A stretch of 64,000 bases of DNA from positions 60,859,461 to 60,923,460 of the forward strand of contig OY720348.1 of assembly GCA_963082975.1 (NCBI GenBank), given 5' to 3'. This DNA is from Labia minor (taxonomy: Eukaryota > Arthropoda > Insecta > Dermaptera > Spongiphoridae). This document shows positions 39,441-51,138 of this stretch, in pieces; the stretch's first letter is position 1; each line of letters opens with the position of its first letter. The position numbers and the translations under genes are program-made. Under the pieces are notes generated by a model. It made no database searches. It was not told the DNA's origin and saw only the letters and a list, made by a program, of their open reading frames with translations.

Positions 39441-40778
39441 TTATAAACATTTATTTTTAATATTCAATAAATCAAAGGGCCAAGCCCTATTTTTTTCATA
39501 AGGGAATGGATTAATGTTCAATGTATGAACACGCAAATTATTTTTAATTGTGCTAAAATCAATTTTTATCTTTGTGCCATGAAGATTTAATTGATAGAAT
39601 GTTTTACATTGAAAAATGTATGGAAGGACTTCATTACATATGTTTCGACATCCATACAAAGATAAAATATTTAATTTTTTTATTTTATGGATGTCCTGTA
39701 GATCACTAGAAATTAATGAAATACACCATTCTAATCGGAGATCTGTTAAATTTTCAAACTGATTAAGCATTTTCAAGGCATTTTTCTGGACATCGTTGCA
39801 TAAAACTATTTTCAAATTTGTTAATGGTAACCTTTTTTTAAGAAACACTTTAACTAGTTGCTCTGTAAAGGAATCAATTTCCATAAGCATTACTCTTTTC
39901 AATTTATCTAATGGTGCAATTTCAAAATAACTCCTGAGAATTTCTTCTGGGCCAGAATATCTAATCTGTAGATGTTCTAAATTTTCTAATTTTGACAAAT
40001 AAGATGGCCAGGTTTTATTATTATAAAAAAAAGCGATTTTTAATTCTCTTAAATTAGAGAAGTTAGCTATTGATTTCAATGGTTCAATTGTTGTTATCAA
40101 TAATCTCGGCAAATTTAATGTTACAAGTTGGTTCATTTTCATTAATAATTTATTTATATTTTTATTACAATAAATTTCAAATGGAAGACTAAACTTTTTT
40201 AAATTAGGAAAAAAATAATTAATAGCCCATACAAAAATATCATAATTACGTATCTCATCATATAAAATAATTTCCTCTACCTTATCGAAAATAGGATAAG
40301 TTGGCGATTTACCTTCTTCGACATCACTTGATAATTTTATTAGAAAATCTCGTATTATATCGAATTTACTTTTAGAGAAATCTCGAAAATCAATTTTTTT
40401 TATTCTTAGCATGGATGAATGTTTTATAAACTTGATTAAAAATTTATAATTCCTCTCAGTTACAACAACAGTTTTTATTAAAAAATAGAATCGTTTCAAA
40501 AACTTAGCGGGGAAGGAATCCGAATCGGTGAAAAAAATTGTAGGTGAGGAAGAAACAATTCCAGAATTGATAATCGCATCGTAATAATATTGATCTTCAC
40601 TAAAAACAAGCAATTGTTGAAATGTTGAATATTTCAGAATATTACCTACTAATTCTTGCGGTAATCTCCTCATATGTTGATGTAATTCTTGATCACAACT
40701 GTAATTTACAGTTGTTTCATTTACATGAGTCATCTTCTGAACACCCTCGTTGGTTGTTTTCATCTTTTTGGATGGCAT
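39441..40778 (-). CDS. F-box/leucine-rich-repeat protein, copy 1 (445 aa)
   Basis: Predicted substrate adaptor of an SCF-type (SKP1-cullin-F-box) ubiquitin ligase. Start MPSKKMKTTNEGVQK; single exon. The F-box spans about residues 36-75 (MRRLPQELVGNILKYSTFQQ), with the conserved LP-x-E-L-x-x-x-I-L pattern. Leucine-rich repeats run from about 225 to the end: NLRELKIAFF, NLEHLQIRYSG, LTDLRLEWCIS and LNILSLYGCRNICNEVL, with the LYGC-x-N-I form of cysteine-containing LRRs. Compared with copy 3 it lacks 25 residues near the C-terminus (after NRAWPFD), an in-frame deletion. The same upstream region and flanks are found in copies 2 and 3. The substrate is unknown. Confidence 0.85.
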   Translation of the reverse strand: MPSKKMKTTNEGVQKMTHVNETTVNYSCDQELHQHMRRLPQELVGNILKYSTFQQLLVFSEDQYYYDAIINSGIVSSSPTIFFTDSDSFPAKFLKRFYFLIKTVVVTERNYKFLIKFIKHSSMLRIKKIDFRDFSKSKFDIIRDFLIKLSSDVEEGKSPTYPIFDKVEEIILYDEIRNYDIFVWAINYFFPNLKKFSLPFEIYCNKNINKLLMKMNQLVTLNLPRLLITTIEPLKSIANFSNLRELKIAFFYNNKTWPSYLSKLENLEHLQIRYSGPEEILRSYFEIAPLDKLKRVMLMEIDSFTEQLVKVFLKKRLPLTNLKIVLCNDVQKNALKMLNQFENLTDLRLEWCISLISSDLQDIHKIKKLNILSLYGCRNICNEVLPYIFQCKTFYQLNLHGTKIKIDFSTIKNNLRVHTLNINPFPYEKNRAWPFDLLNIKNKCL

Positions 40779-40824
40779 GATTTAAAAACAAAAAATAAAA
40801 TCAAAAACAAAACAAATTGGAAAG

Positions 40825-41040
40825 TACACTCAGTTAGCAAGCGTGCTAATGTTGACTTTGTGAGATGCAGAGAGCAAATGATAGCTGAAGGAAATGGAGG
40901 AGGCCGTTTATGTCGAAAAAAGGTGTGTCGGAACAGGCAACCAATCAGAAGACCCCTTAAGTAAAAATAAGAAGAGTGGGGTTCGAACCTTTTTTCTACC
41001 TCTCTTTTGTATTTTTTCAATATTTTGATTTTCTTATTTT
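40825..41040 (-). promoter_or_regulatory. Shared upstream region of F-box gene 1
   Basis: Starts about 45 bases before the ATG and is the same in copies 2 and 3. On the gene's strand it has a CCAAT-type box (TCTGATTGGTTGCC) about 165 bases upstream of the ATG. A fourth, more diverged copy without a gene is at 11494-11700. A TGACGTCA octamer lies 535 bases upstream of the ATG (41313). Promoter activity is inferred from position. Confidence 0.5.
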
Positions 41041-41121
41041 TTTAGTCTCTCTTTATAAAGATAAAATTATAACTTTCAAATGATTTTAAATGTAATTATT
41101 AAAAAATCAGGAATCTTAACT

Positions 41122-41330
41122 TATTATGCTAGCTAAAATTGTTTGTATATACCTATATATATATAGCCATGGGTTCTCAAAATCCGCTCTAACGTTTTTT
41201 TTTAAATTCACACTAGATATAGTATTTATAAATAAAAATTAAGTTTTATTCATCACATCTCTGGAAAAATACATCTTCATTATTTATTTCTTAATTTAAA
41301 ATTATATATGGATGACGTCACAAATGACAT
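41122..41330 (+). repeat. Family D repeat
   Basis: TATTATGCTAGCTAAAATTG, GGGTTCTCAAAATCCGCTC, on to GATGACGTCAC. Seven copies in the window, all at 41-61 kb. Confidence 0.7.
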
Positions 41331-41553
41331 CCATTTTTATTTTTTAACTGAAATTGTATTAATATTTTTTTTTTATTTAAAATATTTTAAAATTTATTAT
41401 TTAATTTCGAAATAAAATTAAAAATATTTATTTTTAATAAAATATATATATATTTATTAATTTCTCTCCAAAAAAACATCAATAAAACAAATACTATTTG
41501 GTATTTGGCTTCCAAAGATGGTAAAAAAATGTTATTTTTATTATCTAAATATC

Positions 41554-41832
41554 TTAGACCAGTGGTTAGGACTTTTTTGACGAGTCAACTTCGCAGGATC
41601 GAAACTCGCGGAGTGCCTCCATATTTAAAAATAATAATTTTTTTTTTTAATCTATTTATTGTTTATTTTCAATAAATTACTAATTTATATTTATTTATTC
41701 AATGTTCTTTTATTAAATTTAATATATAAAAATAATAAATTTATTTTTTTTTTCATCGACTGGGCCGATACCATAAGGAGTCTTCACTTGCTCTGACTAG
41801 GGCCACCGGTATTTGCCATTAGTCTCGAAAAA
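41554..41832 (+). repeat. tRNA-like SINE, copy 1
   Basis: A box TTAGACCAGTGG (41554-41565) and B box GGATCGAAACTC (41596-41607). The presumed body ends with CATCGACTGGGCCGATACC and GCCACCGGTATTTGCC. Whether the body belongs to it is inference. Confidence 0.5.
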
Positions 41833-42497
41833 ATAATATTAAATGTATATAAATTTAAAAATTAGAATATTTGAATTTGTTTAAATTTTAACACATGTAA
41901 TCAATCATATGCATAAAGAATAGAAAAAATTTTGAAAATCAACTTGGTATTAAATTCAGAAAAAAATACTCATATATAGAATATATAAACTATTCGAATT
42001 TAATTGAAACTCTTTCTCTCCCTCTATTTTAAATTTGAAAAAACGGAGTGTTAAGAAATTAAGATTCCTTATACAACATGGGTGGTTAAATGAATTGGGC
42101 TCCCTACCTCCCTGAGAAATTCACACTAAAAATGTTTATAATATTTTAGTTTATTAAATCAAACTATTATTTTTTATTTCAATGTTAATGTTATTTTTAA
42201 TGTTAATACAATAATTTTTATTTTATAATCTATAAAATAATTTAATTATTTTATAAAACTTCGGTCTTCAATTACATTTTTTTTACTCCCTACTGACTGT
42301 TCATTTCATAACTGAAAATAGTTTCGAATAGAAATAGACGATATTACTTGGATTAATCTTATTATGCTAGCTAAAATTGTTTGTTTGTACTATTGAGGAC
42401 CCCAGTTCAATTGATTTTAATCAGATTGATGCAATGATGCAACATTTAATAATTGCAGTAAATAATAAAAGAATTGTATATTAATATTTTTTAAAGG

Positions 42498-42606
42498 GTC
42501 GAGCGAGAGCTCGGTGTCCCAGGTATTAATATTACCAGCCAAACCCAATAATAATGAATCATTTTTTTTAACTTAAGTACCGAGCCGAGGCTCGAGGTCC
42601 CGGTAC
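42498..42606 (+). repeat. Family E hairpin-module repeat
   Basis: CGAGCGAGAGCTCGGTGTCC, a core with GGTATTAATATTACC and CAGCCAAACCCAATAATAAT, then CCGAGCCGAGGCTCGAGGTC. Both modules can form CGAGC...GCTCG hairpins. Confidence 0.7.
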
Positions 42607-42774
42607 TTTCTTATTCTAAACACGAATAAATTCAAATTTCATCGATATCTCAATTATTTTCGTTGTTTTCATAGAAAAAACGACATTTTTCATTAAGATT
42701 TTAGCGAAAATGCTACTTTTTTAAATAGAAATATAAAATTTATGAATTATATATCATTCTTATTTATCTTATCT

Positions 42775-42976
42775 TATTATGCTAGCTAAAATTATATATA
42801 TATCTATCTATCTATGGCCATTGGTTCTCAAAAACCGCTCTAACGATTTTTTTCAAATTCACACTAGATATAGTATTTATAAAGAAAAATTAAGTTTTAT
42901 TGATCATATCTCTTGAAACATACAGCTTCATTATTAATTTCTTAATTTAAAATTATATATGGGTGACGTCACATGA
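42775..42976 (+). repeat. Family D repeat
   Basis: Second copy in unit 1, ending GGGTGACGTCAC. Confidence 0.7.
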
Positions 42977-43469
42977 CATCTATTTTTATTTTTTAACTGA
43001 AATTGTATTAATATTTTTTTTTTATTGAAAATATTTTAAAATTTATTATTTAATTTCGAAATAAAATTAAAAATATTTATTTTTAATAAAATATATATAT
43101 ATTTATTAATCTCTCTCAAAAAAAACAAAAACAAAAACAAAAAAACATATAATTTGGAATTTTACTCCCGCCTTTTTTTAAAGGATATTGTATTAAAATT
43201 TTTTTTATATGACATTCATATTGAAATTTGACTCTCGCCTTTTTTTAAAAGAAAAATATTTTAAAATTGTTTATTTAATTTCGAAATAAAATTAAAAATA
43301 TATATTTTAATAATATTTTATAATTATAAATTACGATATATATTTATCATTCTTCCAATAAAAAAAAAATATTCATGCACTTAGAAACATACCTAATAAT
43401 ACATTTTAATTAGATTGATGCAATGATGCAACAATTAATAATTGTAATAAATAATTAAAGAATTGTATA

Positions 43470-43573
43470 TCAGCTCGGTGTCCCAAGTATTAATATTACC
43501 AGCCAAACCCAATATAATAATGAATTATTTTTTTTTAACTTAATTACCTAGCCGAGGCTCGGGGTCCCGGTGT
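43470..43573 (+). repeat. Family E repeat
   Basis: The left module is shortened to CAGCTCGGTGTCCCAAG; the core and the right module (CTAGCCGAGGCTCGGGGTCC) are present. Confidence 0.65.
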
Positions 43574-43709
43574 GATCTTAATATATTGTCAGAATTAGAT
43601 AAATAATGTAGAGAAAAAAATTATTTAAAAATAGATATTTTTTTAAATGAAATAAAATTATTTAATTTACAGAATGAAAATGTCTATAATAATGTCTAAA
43701 CATTTTTTC

Positions 43710-43816
43710 GAGCGACAGCTCGGTATCCCAGGTATTAATATTACCAGCCAAACCCAATAATAATGAATCATTTTTTTTAACTTAAGTACCGAGCCGAGGC
43801 TCGTGGTCCCGGTACT
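43710..43816 (+). repeat. Family E repeat
   Basis: CGAGCGACAGCTCGGTATCC, core, then CCGAGCCGAGGCTCGTGGTC. Confidence 0.7.
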
Positions 43817-46287
43817 AATTCTATATTCTGTGTTCATTCTCCTTATATTAAAAAAAAAAAGAAAATAATACTTTTGTTATAACGTAGAAATTAAGAGTCC
43901 AAATGAACAATAATAATAATAACAACATTAAAGTAAATATTTATAGAGGTGTCAAAAAAAAATTGATTTTTTTTTCTTATAAAACCTCAAGAATTTTAAT
44001 TTTTATAGAAAAACAAAACAAAAGAGAAAGATCATTTGTACACTTTAAGCTTGAAAAGATAAATAATTATAAAATAAAAACGAAAAGACAAGTACGCATT
44101 TTACCATATATATAAATAAATATAATAATATATATATATAAATTACATAAATAATAAAAAAACGATTAAAATTGAACGTCCTCTTTTTCTTATTATTCTA
44201 AATAAAAACTTTTCAATATATATATATAGATATATAAATTGTTTTGTTATATATGAAATATTTTTATATCATTCCTAAGCTTGAATAAATGCTTTCTATT
44301 GTATAGATTATTTTAAAAAAATTAACCAAATATTAATTAAGAAAAACGTGTTTTATTTATTTATTTTTCTTTTCTAATCCTTTGTTTCCACACCACAGAA
44401 TATGAAAATATCCCTTATAATTATAAATTTTGTTTCAATAGAGAATATTTTTAATATTTTTTGTCTTAATTTATTTAAATTAATATTTGATATTAATGTG
44501 ATAATTGTTACGTTAATTATATTTATTTTTTACACGCTTTTATTGGCTCTTATTTTGATTTTTATATTGGTTTTATCCTCGAGAAAAATCATCTTCATTA
44601 GTTTTTTCTTAATTTGAAATTATATGACGTCACCCAGCACTTCATGACGTCACAGCCAGCCCTTATATATTATAAATAAAATAAAATTAAAAATATTTAT
44701 AATATATCCATATCTGTTTTTTTTTACATTTAAAATATCAGTTAACCGGAAGTAGCACTTTATTACATTCTAAATATTCATTCACAACTCTTTATACCTA
44801 TTTATATGCGGGAAAGTCTAGGGGAGGACACTCCCGCTTATTTTTATTAGTGTTTTCGAAGTATGGTCCTCCGGCCCGGAAGACATTTTGAAAATTGTAT
44901 TTTGGCTCGCGCTTAAAAGTATTTTCCCAACCCTTAATGGGAAAAAGAAAAGGGCTGTATTTAGGGTTTTCCCGGAAATTATTCGATCCATGTTTGGACT
45001 TCAACGAACATTTAAAAAAAAAAAATTGGCAAAATAGAGTTATGGCCTTACCAACCCATTTTGCTATACGTTTTTATGTAATAGATTCTTATATTATATT
45101 AAATTTCAATTTATATATTATCTAAAATAATTTTTCAAGAAGCAAAATATTCAGGTATTTGAAAAATCTATGAAACAATTTATTTTTAACTTGGTTCCTT
45201 GTTCATTAACAATTGAACTTTGTTTACTTGTAGAAGAATGAAAAAAAGGAGAAAGCAACAAAAATAACTTTTTCAAAGCTTTTGTGTTTACTTGAAAAGA
45301 AGAGACAATAATAATAATAATAATACAACAAAAAGGATCTTGGCCAAAGATATTTCGGATGTGCTATTTTAGAAAAAAGAAAAAAGATATTCAAGGGTTT
45401 TTTTTTTTGGTTGTGACAAAAGTTGGAATAAGAATTTATTGACATTTTAAAATGTATTTAGAAAGTTCTAAATCATCTTATTTTAACTGATCTTAATATT
45501 TTTAATTATTAGAATATATATTATTATAAATTATTAATTTAAAAATCGAGAACAAAACATTCATTATTAAAAATATTCTTAATTATTTAAATTTTTACAA
45601 ACTTGTATTAATTTATTAGACTAAAAGTAAGAGAAACCATATAATAAATAATATGTAGATATATTATATAAGGATTTATTTTTATATTATATATAAAGAA
45701 TTTAGGAAAGGATATGGGATTGAATAAGGAAAATAAAATAAATTCACAAATTTCATTTTATAATATTTATTAATATTCAATGAATTATTATTATTAATAT
45801 TAATTAAGATATACCTTAAAAATATTAAACACAATCTTCATTTTTTAAATAAAACATCAATTACTATATAATGAACAAGAATAGTATTTATTTTAATAGA
45901 GACATTATATTTATAATATATGACTTAAATACTAAAATAATTTTATAAATTATTTAAAATTATTTTTTAAATAATTTAATTTCAATAAAATAAAACAAAA
46001 TTACAAAATGTTTATTTATTATTATTCTACAATAATATATTTTAAAAATTGTGCAATACTTACAAATATTAGAATAATATATTTATAATATATTTAACTT
46101 TAACAATATTTTTTTTCATTTAAATACAAGCATACAATGGTAATTTATTTAATTTTTTTTCATATTAAAGTAGTATTTATTTTCAATTATTAAAACGTAT
46201 ATTTAAATAATTTTAATATTATTATTTTAAAATATAAATCTTAAATATTAAAATAACTTAAACTTTTATAACGATCATAAGAAATAT

Positions 46288-47682
46288 TTATAAACATTTA
46301 TTTTTAATATTCAATAAATACCATTCGATAATACTTGCACAAGGTAACAATTTTTTTAAATTCTTATGAGTATCTCGAGCATACACATTAGAATCAAAGG
46401 GCCAAGCCCTATTTTTTTCATCAGGGTATGGATTAATGTTCAATGTATGAACACGCAAATTATTTTTAATTGTGCTAAAATCAATTTTTATCTTTGTGCC
46501 ATGAAGATTTAATTGATAGAATGTTTTACATTGAAAAATGTATGGAAGGACTTCATTACATATGTATCGACATCCATACAAAGATAAAATATTTAATTTT
46601 TTTATTTTATGGATGTCCTGTAGATCACTAGAAATTAATGAAATACACCATTCTAATCGGAGATCTGTTAAATTTTCAAACTGATTAAGCATTTTCAAGG
46701 CATTTTTCTGGACATCGTTGCATAAAACTATTTTCAAATTTGTTAATGGTAACCTTTTTTTAAGAAACACTTTAACTAGTTGCTCTGTAAAGGATTCAAT
46801 TTCCATAAGCATTACTTTTTTCAATTTATCTAATGGTGCAATTTCAAAATAACTCCTGAGAATTTCTTCTGGGCCAGTATATCTAATCTGTAGATGTTCT
46901 AAATTTTCTAATTTTGACAAATAAGATGGCCAGGTTTTATTATTATAAAAAAAAGCGATTTTTAATTCTCTTAAATTAGAGAAGTTAGCTATTGATTTCA
47001 ATTGTTCAATTGTTGTTATCAATAATCTCGGCAAATTTAATGTTACAAGTTGGTTCATTTTCATTAATAATTTATCTATATTTTTATTACAATAAATTTC
47101 AAATGGAAGACTAAACTTTTTTAAATTAGGAAAAAAATAATTAATAGCCCATACAAAAATATCATAATTACGTATCTCATCATATAAAATAATTTCCTCT
47201 ACCTTATCGAAAATAGGATAAGTTGGCGATTTACCTTCTTCGACATCACTTGATAATTTTATTAGAAAATCTCGTATTATATCGAATTTACTTTTAGAGA
47301 AATCTCGAAAATCAATTTTTTTTATTCTTAGCATGGATGAATGTTTTATAAACTTGATTAAAAATTTATAATTCCTCCCAGTTACAACAACAGTTTTTAT
47401 TAAAAAATAGAATCGTTTCAAAAACTTAGCGGGGAAAAAAATTGTAGGTGAGGAAGAAACAATTCCAGAATTGATAATCGCATCGTAATAATATTGATCT
47501 TCACTAAAAACAAGCAATTGTTGAAATGTTGAATATTTCAGAATATTACCTACTAATTCTTGCGGTAATCTCCTCATATGTTGATGTAATTCTTGATCAC
47601 AACTGTAATTTACAGTTGTTTCATTTACATGAGTCATCTTCTGAACACCCTCGTTGGTTGTTTTCATCTTTTTGGATGGCAT
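46288..47682 (-). CDS. F-box/leucine-rich-repeat protein, copy 2 (464 aa)
   Basis: Same architecture as copy 1: F-box at about 36-75, then leucine-rich repeats to the C-terminus. It keeps the segment after NRAWPFD that copy 1 lost, including VYARDTHKNLKKLLP. It lacks six residues (TDSDSF) after SSPTIFF, again an in-frame change. Scattered substitutions include TERNY to TGRNY and CRNICN to CRYICN. Flanks on both sides match copies 1 and 3. All three copies keep open frames despite indels in multiples of three. Either the duplications are very young or the proteins are still selected; the sequence alone cannot decide. Confidence 0.85.
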   Translation of the reverse strand: MPSKKMKTTNEGVQKMTHVNETTVNYSCDQELHQHMRRLPQELVGNILKYSTFQQLLVFSEDQYYYDAIINSGIVSSSPTIFFPAKFLKRFYFLIKTVVVTGRNYKFLIKFIKHSSMLRIKKIDFRDFSKSKFDIIRDFLIKLSSDVEEGKSPTYPIFDKVEEIILYDEIRNYDIFVWAINYFFPNLKKFSLPFEIYCNKNIDKLLMKMNQLVTLNLPRLLITTIEQLKSIANFSNLRELKIAFFYNNKTWPSYLSKLENLEHLQIRYTGPEEILRSYFEIAPLDKLKKVMLMEIESFTEQLVKVFLKKRLPLTNLKIVLCNDVQKNALKMLNQFENLTDLRLEWCISLISSDLQDIHKIKKLNILSLYGCRYICNEVLPYIFQCKTFYQLNLHGTKIKIDFSTIKNNLRVHTLNINPYPDEKNRAWPFDSNVYARDTHKNLKKLLPCASIIEWYLLNIKNKCL

Positions 47683-47728
47683 GATTTAAAAACAAAAAAT
47701 AAAATCAAAAACAAAACAAATTGGAAAG

Positions 47729-47944
47729 TACACTCAGTTAGCAAGCGTGCTAATGTTGACTTTGTGAGATGCAGAGAGCAAATGATAGCTGAAGGAAATG
47801 GAGGAGGCCGTTTATGTCGAAAAAAGGTGTGTCGGAACAGGCAACCAATCAGAAGACCCCTTAAGTAAAAATAAGAAGAGTGGGGTTCGAACCTTTTTTC
47901 TACCTCTCTTTTGTATTTTTTCAATATTTTGATTTTCTTATTTT
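47729..47944 (-). promoter_or_regulatory. Shared upstream region of F-box gene 2
   Basis: Same as 40825-41040, with the inverted CCAAT box. The TGACGTCA octamer is again exactly 535 bases upstream of the ATG (48217). Confidence 0.5.
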
Positions 47945-48025
47945 TTTAGTCTCTCTTTATAAAGATAAAATTATAACTTTCAAATGATTTTAAATGTAAT
48001 TATTAAAAAATCAGGAATCTTAACT

Positions 48026-48233
48026 TATTATGCTAGCTAAAATTGTTTGTATATACCTATATATATATAGCCATGGGTTCTCAAAATCCGCTCTAACGTT
48101 TTTTTTTAAATTCACACTAGATATAGTATTTATAAATAAAAATTAAGTTTTATTCATCACATCTCTGGAAAAATACATCTTCATTATTTATTTCTTAATT
48201 TAAAATTATATATGGATGACGTCACAAATGACA
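48026..48233 (+). repeat. Family D repeat
   Basis: Unit 2 counterpart of 41122-41330. Confidence 0.7.
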
Positions 48234-48456
48234 TCCATTTTTATTTTTTAACTGAAATTGTATTAATATTTTTTTTTATTTAAAATATTTTAAAATTTAT
48301 TATTTAATTTCGAAATAAAATTAAAAATATTTATTTTTAATAAAATATATATATATTTATTAATTTCTCTCCAAAAAAACATCAATAAAACAAATACTAT
48401 TTGGTATTTGGCTTCCAAAGATGGTAAAAAAATGTTATTTTTATTATCTAAATATC

Positions 48457-48735
48457 TTAGACCAGTGGTTAGGACTTTTTTGACGAGTCAACTTCGCAGG
48501 ATCGAAACTCGCGAAGTGCCTCCATATTTAAAAATAATAATTTTTTTTTTTTAATCTATTTATTGTTTATTTTCAATAAATTACTAATTTATATTTATTT
48601 ATTCAATGTTCTTTTATTAAATTTAATATATAAAAATAATAAATTTATTTTTTTTTTCATCGACTGGGCCGATACCATAAGGAGTCTTCACTTGCTCTGA
48701 CTAGGGCCACCGGTATTTGCCATTAGTCTCGAAAA
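48457..48735 (+). repeat. tRNA-like SINE, copy 2
   Basis: Unit 2 counterpart of 41554-41832, with the same A and B boxes. Confidence 0.5.
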
Positions 48736-49392
48736 AATAATATTAAATGTATATAAATTTAAAAATTAGAATATTTGAATTTGTTTAAATTTTAACACAT
48801 GTAATCAATCATATGCATAAAGAATAGAAAAAATTTTGAAAATCAACTTGGTATTAAATTCAGAAAAAAATACTCATATATAGAATATATAAACTATTCG
48901 AATTTAATTGAAACTCTTTCTCTCCCTCTATTTTAAATTTGAAAAAACGGAGTGTTAAGAAATTAAGATTCCTTATACAACATGGGTGGTTAAATGAATT
49001 GGGCTCCCTACCTCCCTGAGAAATTCACACTAAAAATGTTTATAATATTTTAGTTTATTAAATCAAACTATTATTTTTTATTTCAATATTTTTAATGTTA
49101 ATACAATAATTTTTATTTTATAATCTATAAAATAATTTAATTATTTTATAAAACTTCGGTCTTCAATTACATTTTTTTTACTCCCTACTGACTGTTCATT
49201 TCATAACTGAAAATAGTTTCGAATAGAAATAGACGATATTACTTGGATTAATCTTATTATGCTAGCTAAAATTGTTTGTTTGTACTATTGAGGACCCCAG
49301 TTCAATTGATTTTAATCAGATTGATGCAATGATGCAACATTTAATAATTGCAGTAAATAATTAAAGAATTGTATATTAATATTTTTTAAAGG

Positions 49393-49502
49393 ATCGAGCG
49401 AGAGCTCGGTGTCCCAGGTATTAATATTACCAGCCAAACCCAATAATAATGAATCATTTTTTTTAACTTAAGTACCGAGCCGAGGCTCGAGGTCCCGGTA
49501 CT
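49393..49502 (+). repeat. Family E repeat
   Basis: Unit 2 counterpart of 42498-42606. Confidence 0.7.
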
Positions 49503-49668
49503 TTCTTATTCTAAACACGAATAAATTCAAATTTCATCGATATCTCAATTATTTTCGTTGTTTTCATAGAAAAAACGACATTTTTCATTAAGATTTTAGC
49601 GAAAATGCTACTTTTTTAAATAGAAATATAAAATTTATGAATTATATATCATTCTTATTTATCTTATC

Positions 49669-50480
49669 TTATTATGCTAGCTAAAATTGTATATATATAT
49701 ATATATCTATCTATCTATGGCCATTGGTTCTCAAAAACCGCTCTAACGATTTTTTTCAAATTCACACTAGATATAGTATTTATAAAGAAAAATTAAGTTT
49801 TATTGATCATATCTCTTGAAACATACAGCTTCATTATTAATTTCTTAATTAAAAATTATATATGGGTGACGTCAATTTTACTCCCGCCTTTTTTTAAAGG
49901 ATATTGTATTAATATTTTTTTTATATTTAAAATATTTTAAAATAAAATAAATTTCGAAATAAAATTAAAAATATTTATTTTTAATAAAATATATATATAT
50001 ATATATATTAATCTCTCTCAAAAAAAACAAAAACAAAAAAACATATAATTTGGAATTTTACTCCCGCCTAGAAATATAAAATTTATGAATTATATATCAT
50101 TCTTATTTATTTCTTATTCTTAACACCATTAAATTCAAATTTCATCGATATCTCAATTATTTTCGTTTATTTCATAGAAAAAACGACATTTTTCATTAAG
50201 ATTTTAGCGAAAATGCTACTTTTTTAAATAAAAATATAAAATTTATGAATTATATATCATTCTTATTTATCTTATTTTATTATGCTAGCTAAAATTGTAT
50301 ATATATATATATATCTATCTATCTATAGCCATTGGTTCTCAAAAACCGCTCTAACGATTTTTTTCAAATTCACACTAGATATAGTATTTATAAAGAAAAA
50401 TTAGTTTTATTGATCATATCTCTTGAAACATACAGCTTCATTATTAATTTCTTAATTAAAAATTATATATGGGTGACGTC
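49669..50480 (+). repeat. Family D repeats, two copies
   Basis: Copies at 49669-49875 and 50278-50480 are separated by about 400 bases; unit 1 has one. The extra copy explains most of the length difference between units 1 and 2, so a local duplication or deletion followed the unit duplication. Confidence 0.7.
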
Positions 50481-50792
50481 AATTTTACTCCCGCCTTTTT
50501 TTAAAGGATATTGTATTAATATTTTTTTTATATGACATTCATATTGAAATTTGACTCCCGCCTTTTTTTAAAAGAAAAATATTTTAAAATTGTTTATTTA
50601 ATTTCGAAATAAAATTAAAAATATATATTTTAATAATATTTTATAATTATAAATTACGATATATATTTATCATTCTTCCAATAAAAAAAAATATTCATGC
50701 ACTTAGAAACATACCTAATAATACATTTTAATCAGATTGATGCAATGATGCAACAATTAATAATTGTAATAAATAATTAAAGAATTGTATAT

Positions 50793-50893
50793 CAGCTCGG
50801 TGTCCCAAGTATTAATATTACCAGCCAAACCCAATATAATAATGAATTATTTTTTTTTAACTTAATTACCTAGCCGAGGCACGGGGTCCCGGT
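50793..50893 (+). repeat. Family E repeat
   Basis: Unit 2 counterpart of 43470-43573. Confidence 0.65.
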
Positions 50894-51030
50894 GTGATCT
50901 TAATATATTGTCAGAATTAGATAAATAATGTAGAGAAAAAAATTATTTAAAAATAGATATTTATTTAAATGAAATAAAATTATTTAATTTACAGAATGAA
51001 AATGTCTATAATAATGTCTAAACATTTTTT

Positions 51031-51138
51031 CGAGCGACAGCTCGGTATCCCAGGTATTAATATTACCAGCCAAACCCAATAATAATGAATCATTTTTTTT
51101 AACTTAAGTACCGAGCCGAGGCTCGTGGTCCCGGTACT
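51031..51138 (+). repeat. Family E repeat
   Basis: Unit 2 counterpart of 43710-43816. Confidence 0.7.

Larger units (their letters stand above)
37722..44570. repeat. Tandem duplication unit 1 (about 6.85 kb)
   Basis: Starts within a family A half-element (TGGTTTTATCCTCGAG). Contains F-box gene 1, its upstream region, a tRNA-like SINE, two family D repeats and three family E repeats. Matches unit 2 nearly base for base; unit 2 has about 420 extra bases near 49.7-50.3 kb. Confidence 0.9.

Noticed and set aside
40760-41020. 86-residue frame upstream of and overlapping the F-box start, also seen at 11474-11689
   Set aside because: Open in all copies, but the amino-acid changes in the 11.5 kb copy are not conservative and there is no domain. 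It may act as an upstream frame, but it is not supported as a protein.
41094-41106. A possible RNA polymerase III promoter in the F-box upstream region, from GGTTCGAACC followed by a T run
   Set aside because: The motif (near 40980-40995) is a perfect B box, but no A box lies at tRNA spacing on either strand.
42524-42540. TAATATTAC in family E as a rolling-circle replication origin (geminivirus/CRESS type)
   Set aside because: The nonamer matches, but in A+T-rich DNA it arises easily. The stem around it is only four bases, some copies read TAATATTATC, and no Rep gene is near.
43903-44617. Short plus-strand frames (70 and 71 residues) repeated at 51225 and 51724
   Set aside because: Low-complexity asparagine/lysine or hydrophobic translations of A+T-rich DNA, conserved only through the unit duplication. 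The CCACACCACAG before the second is acceptor-like, but no upstream exon was found.
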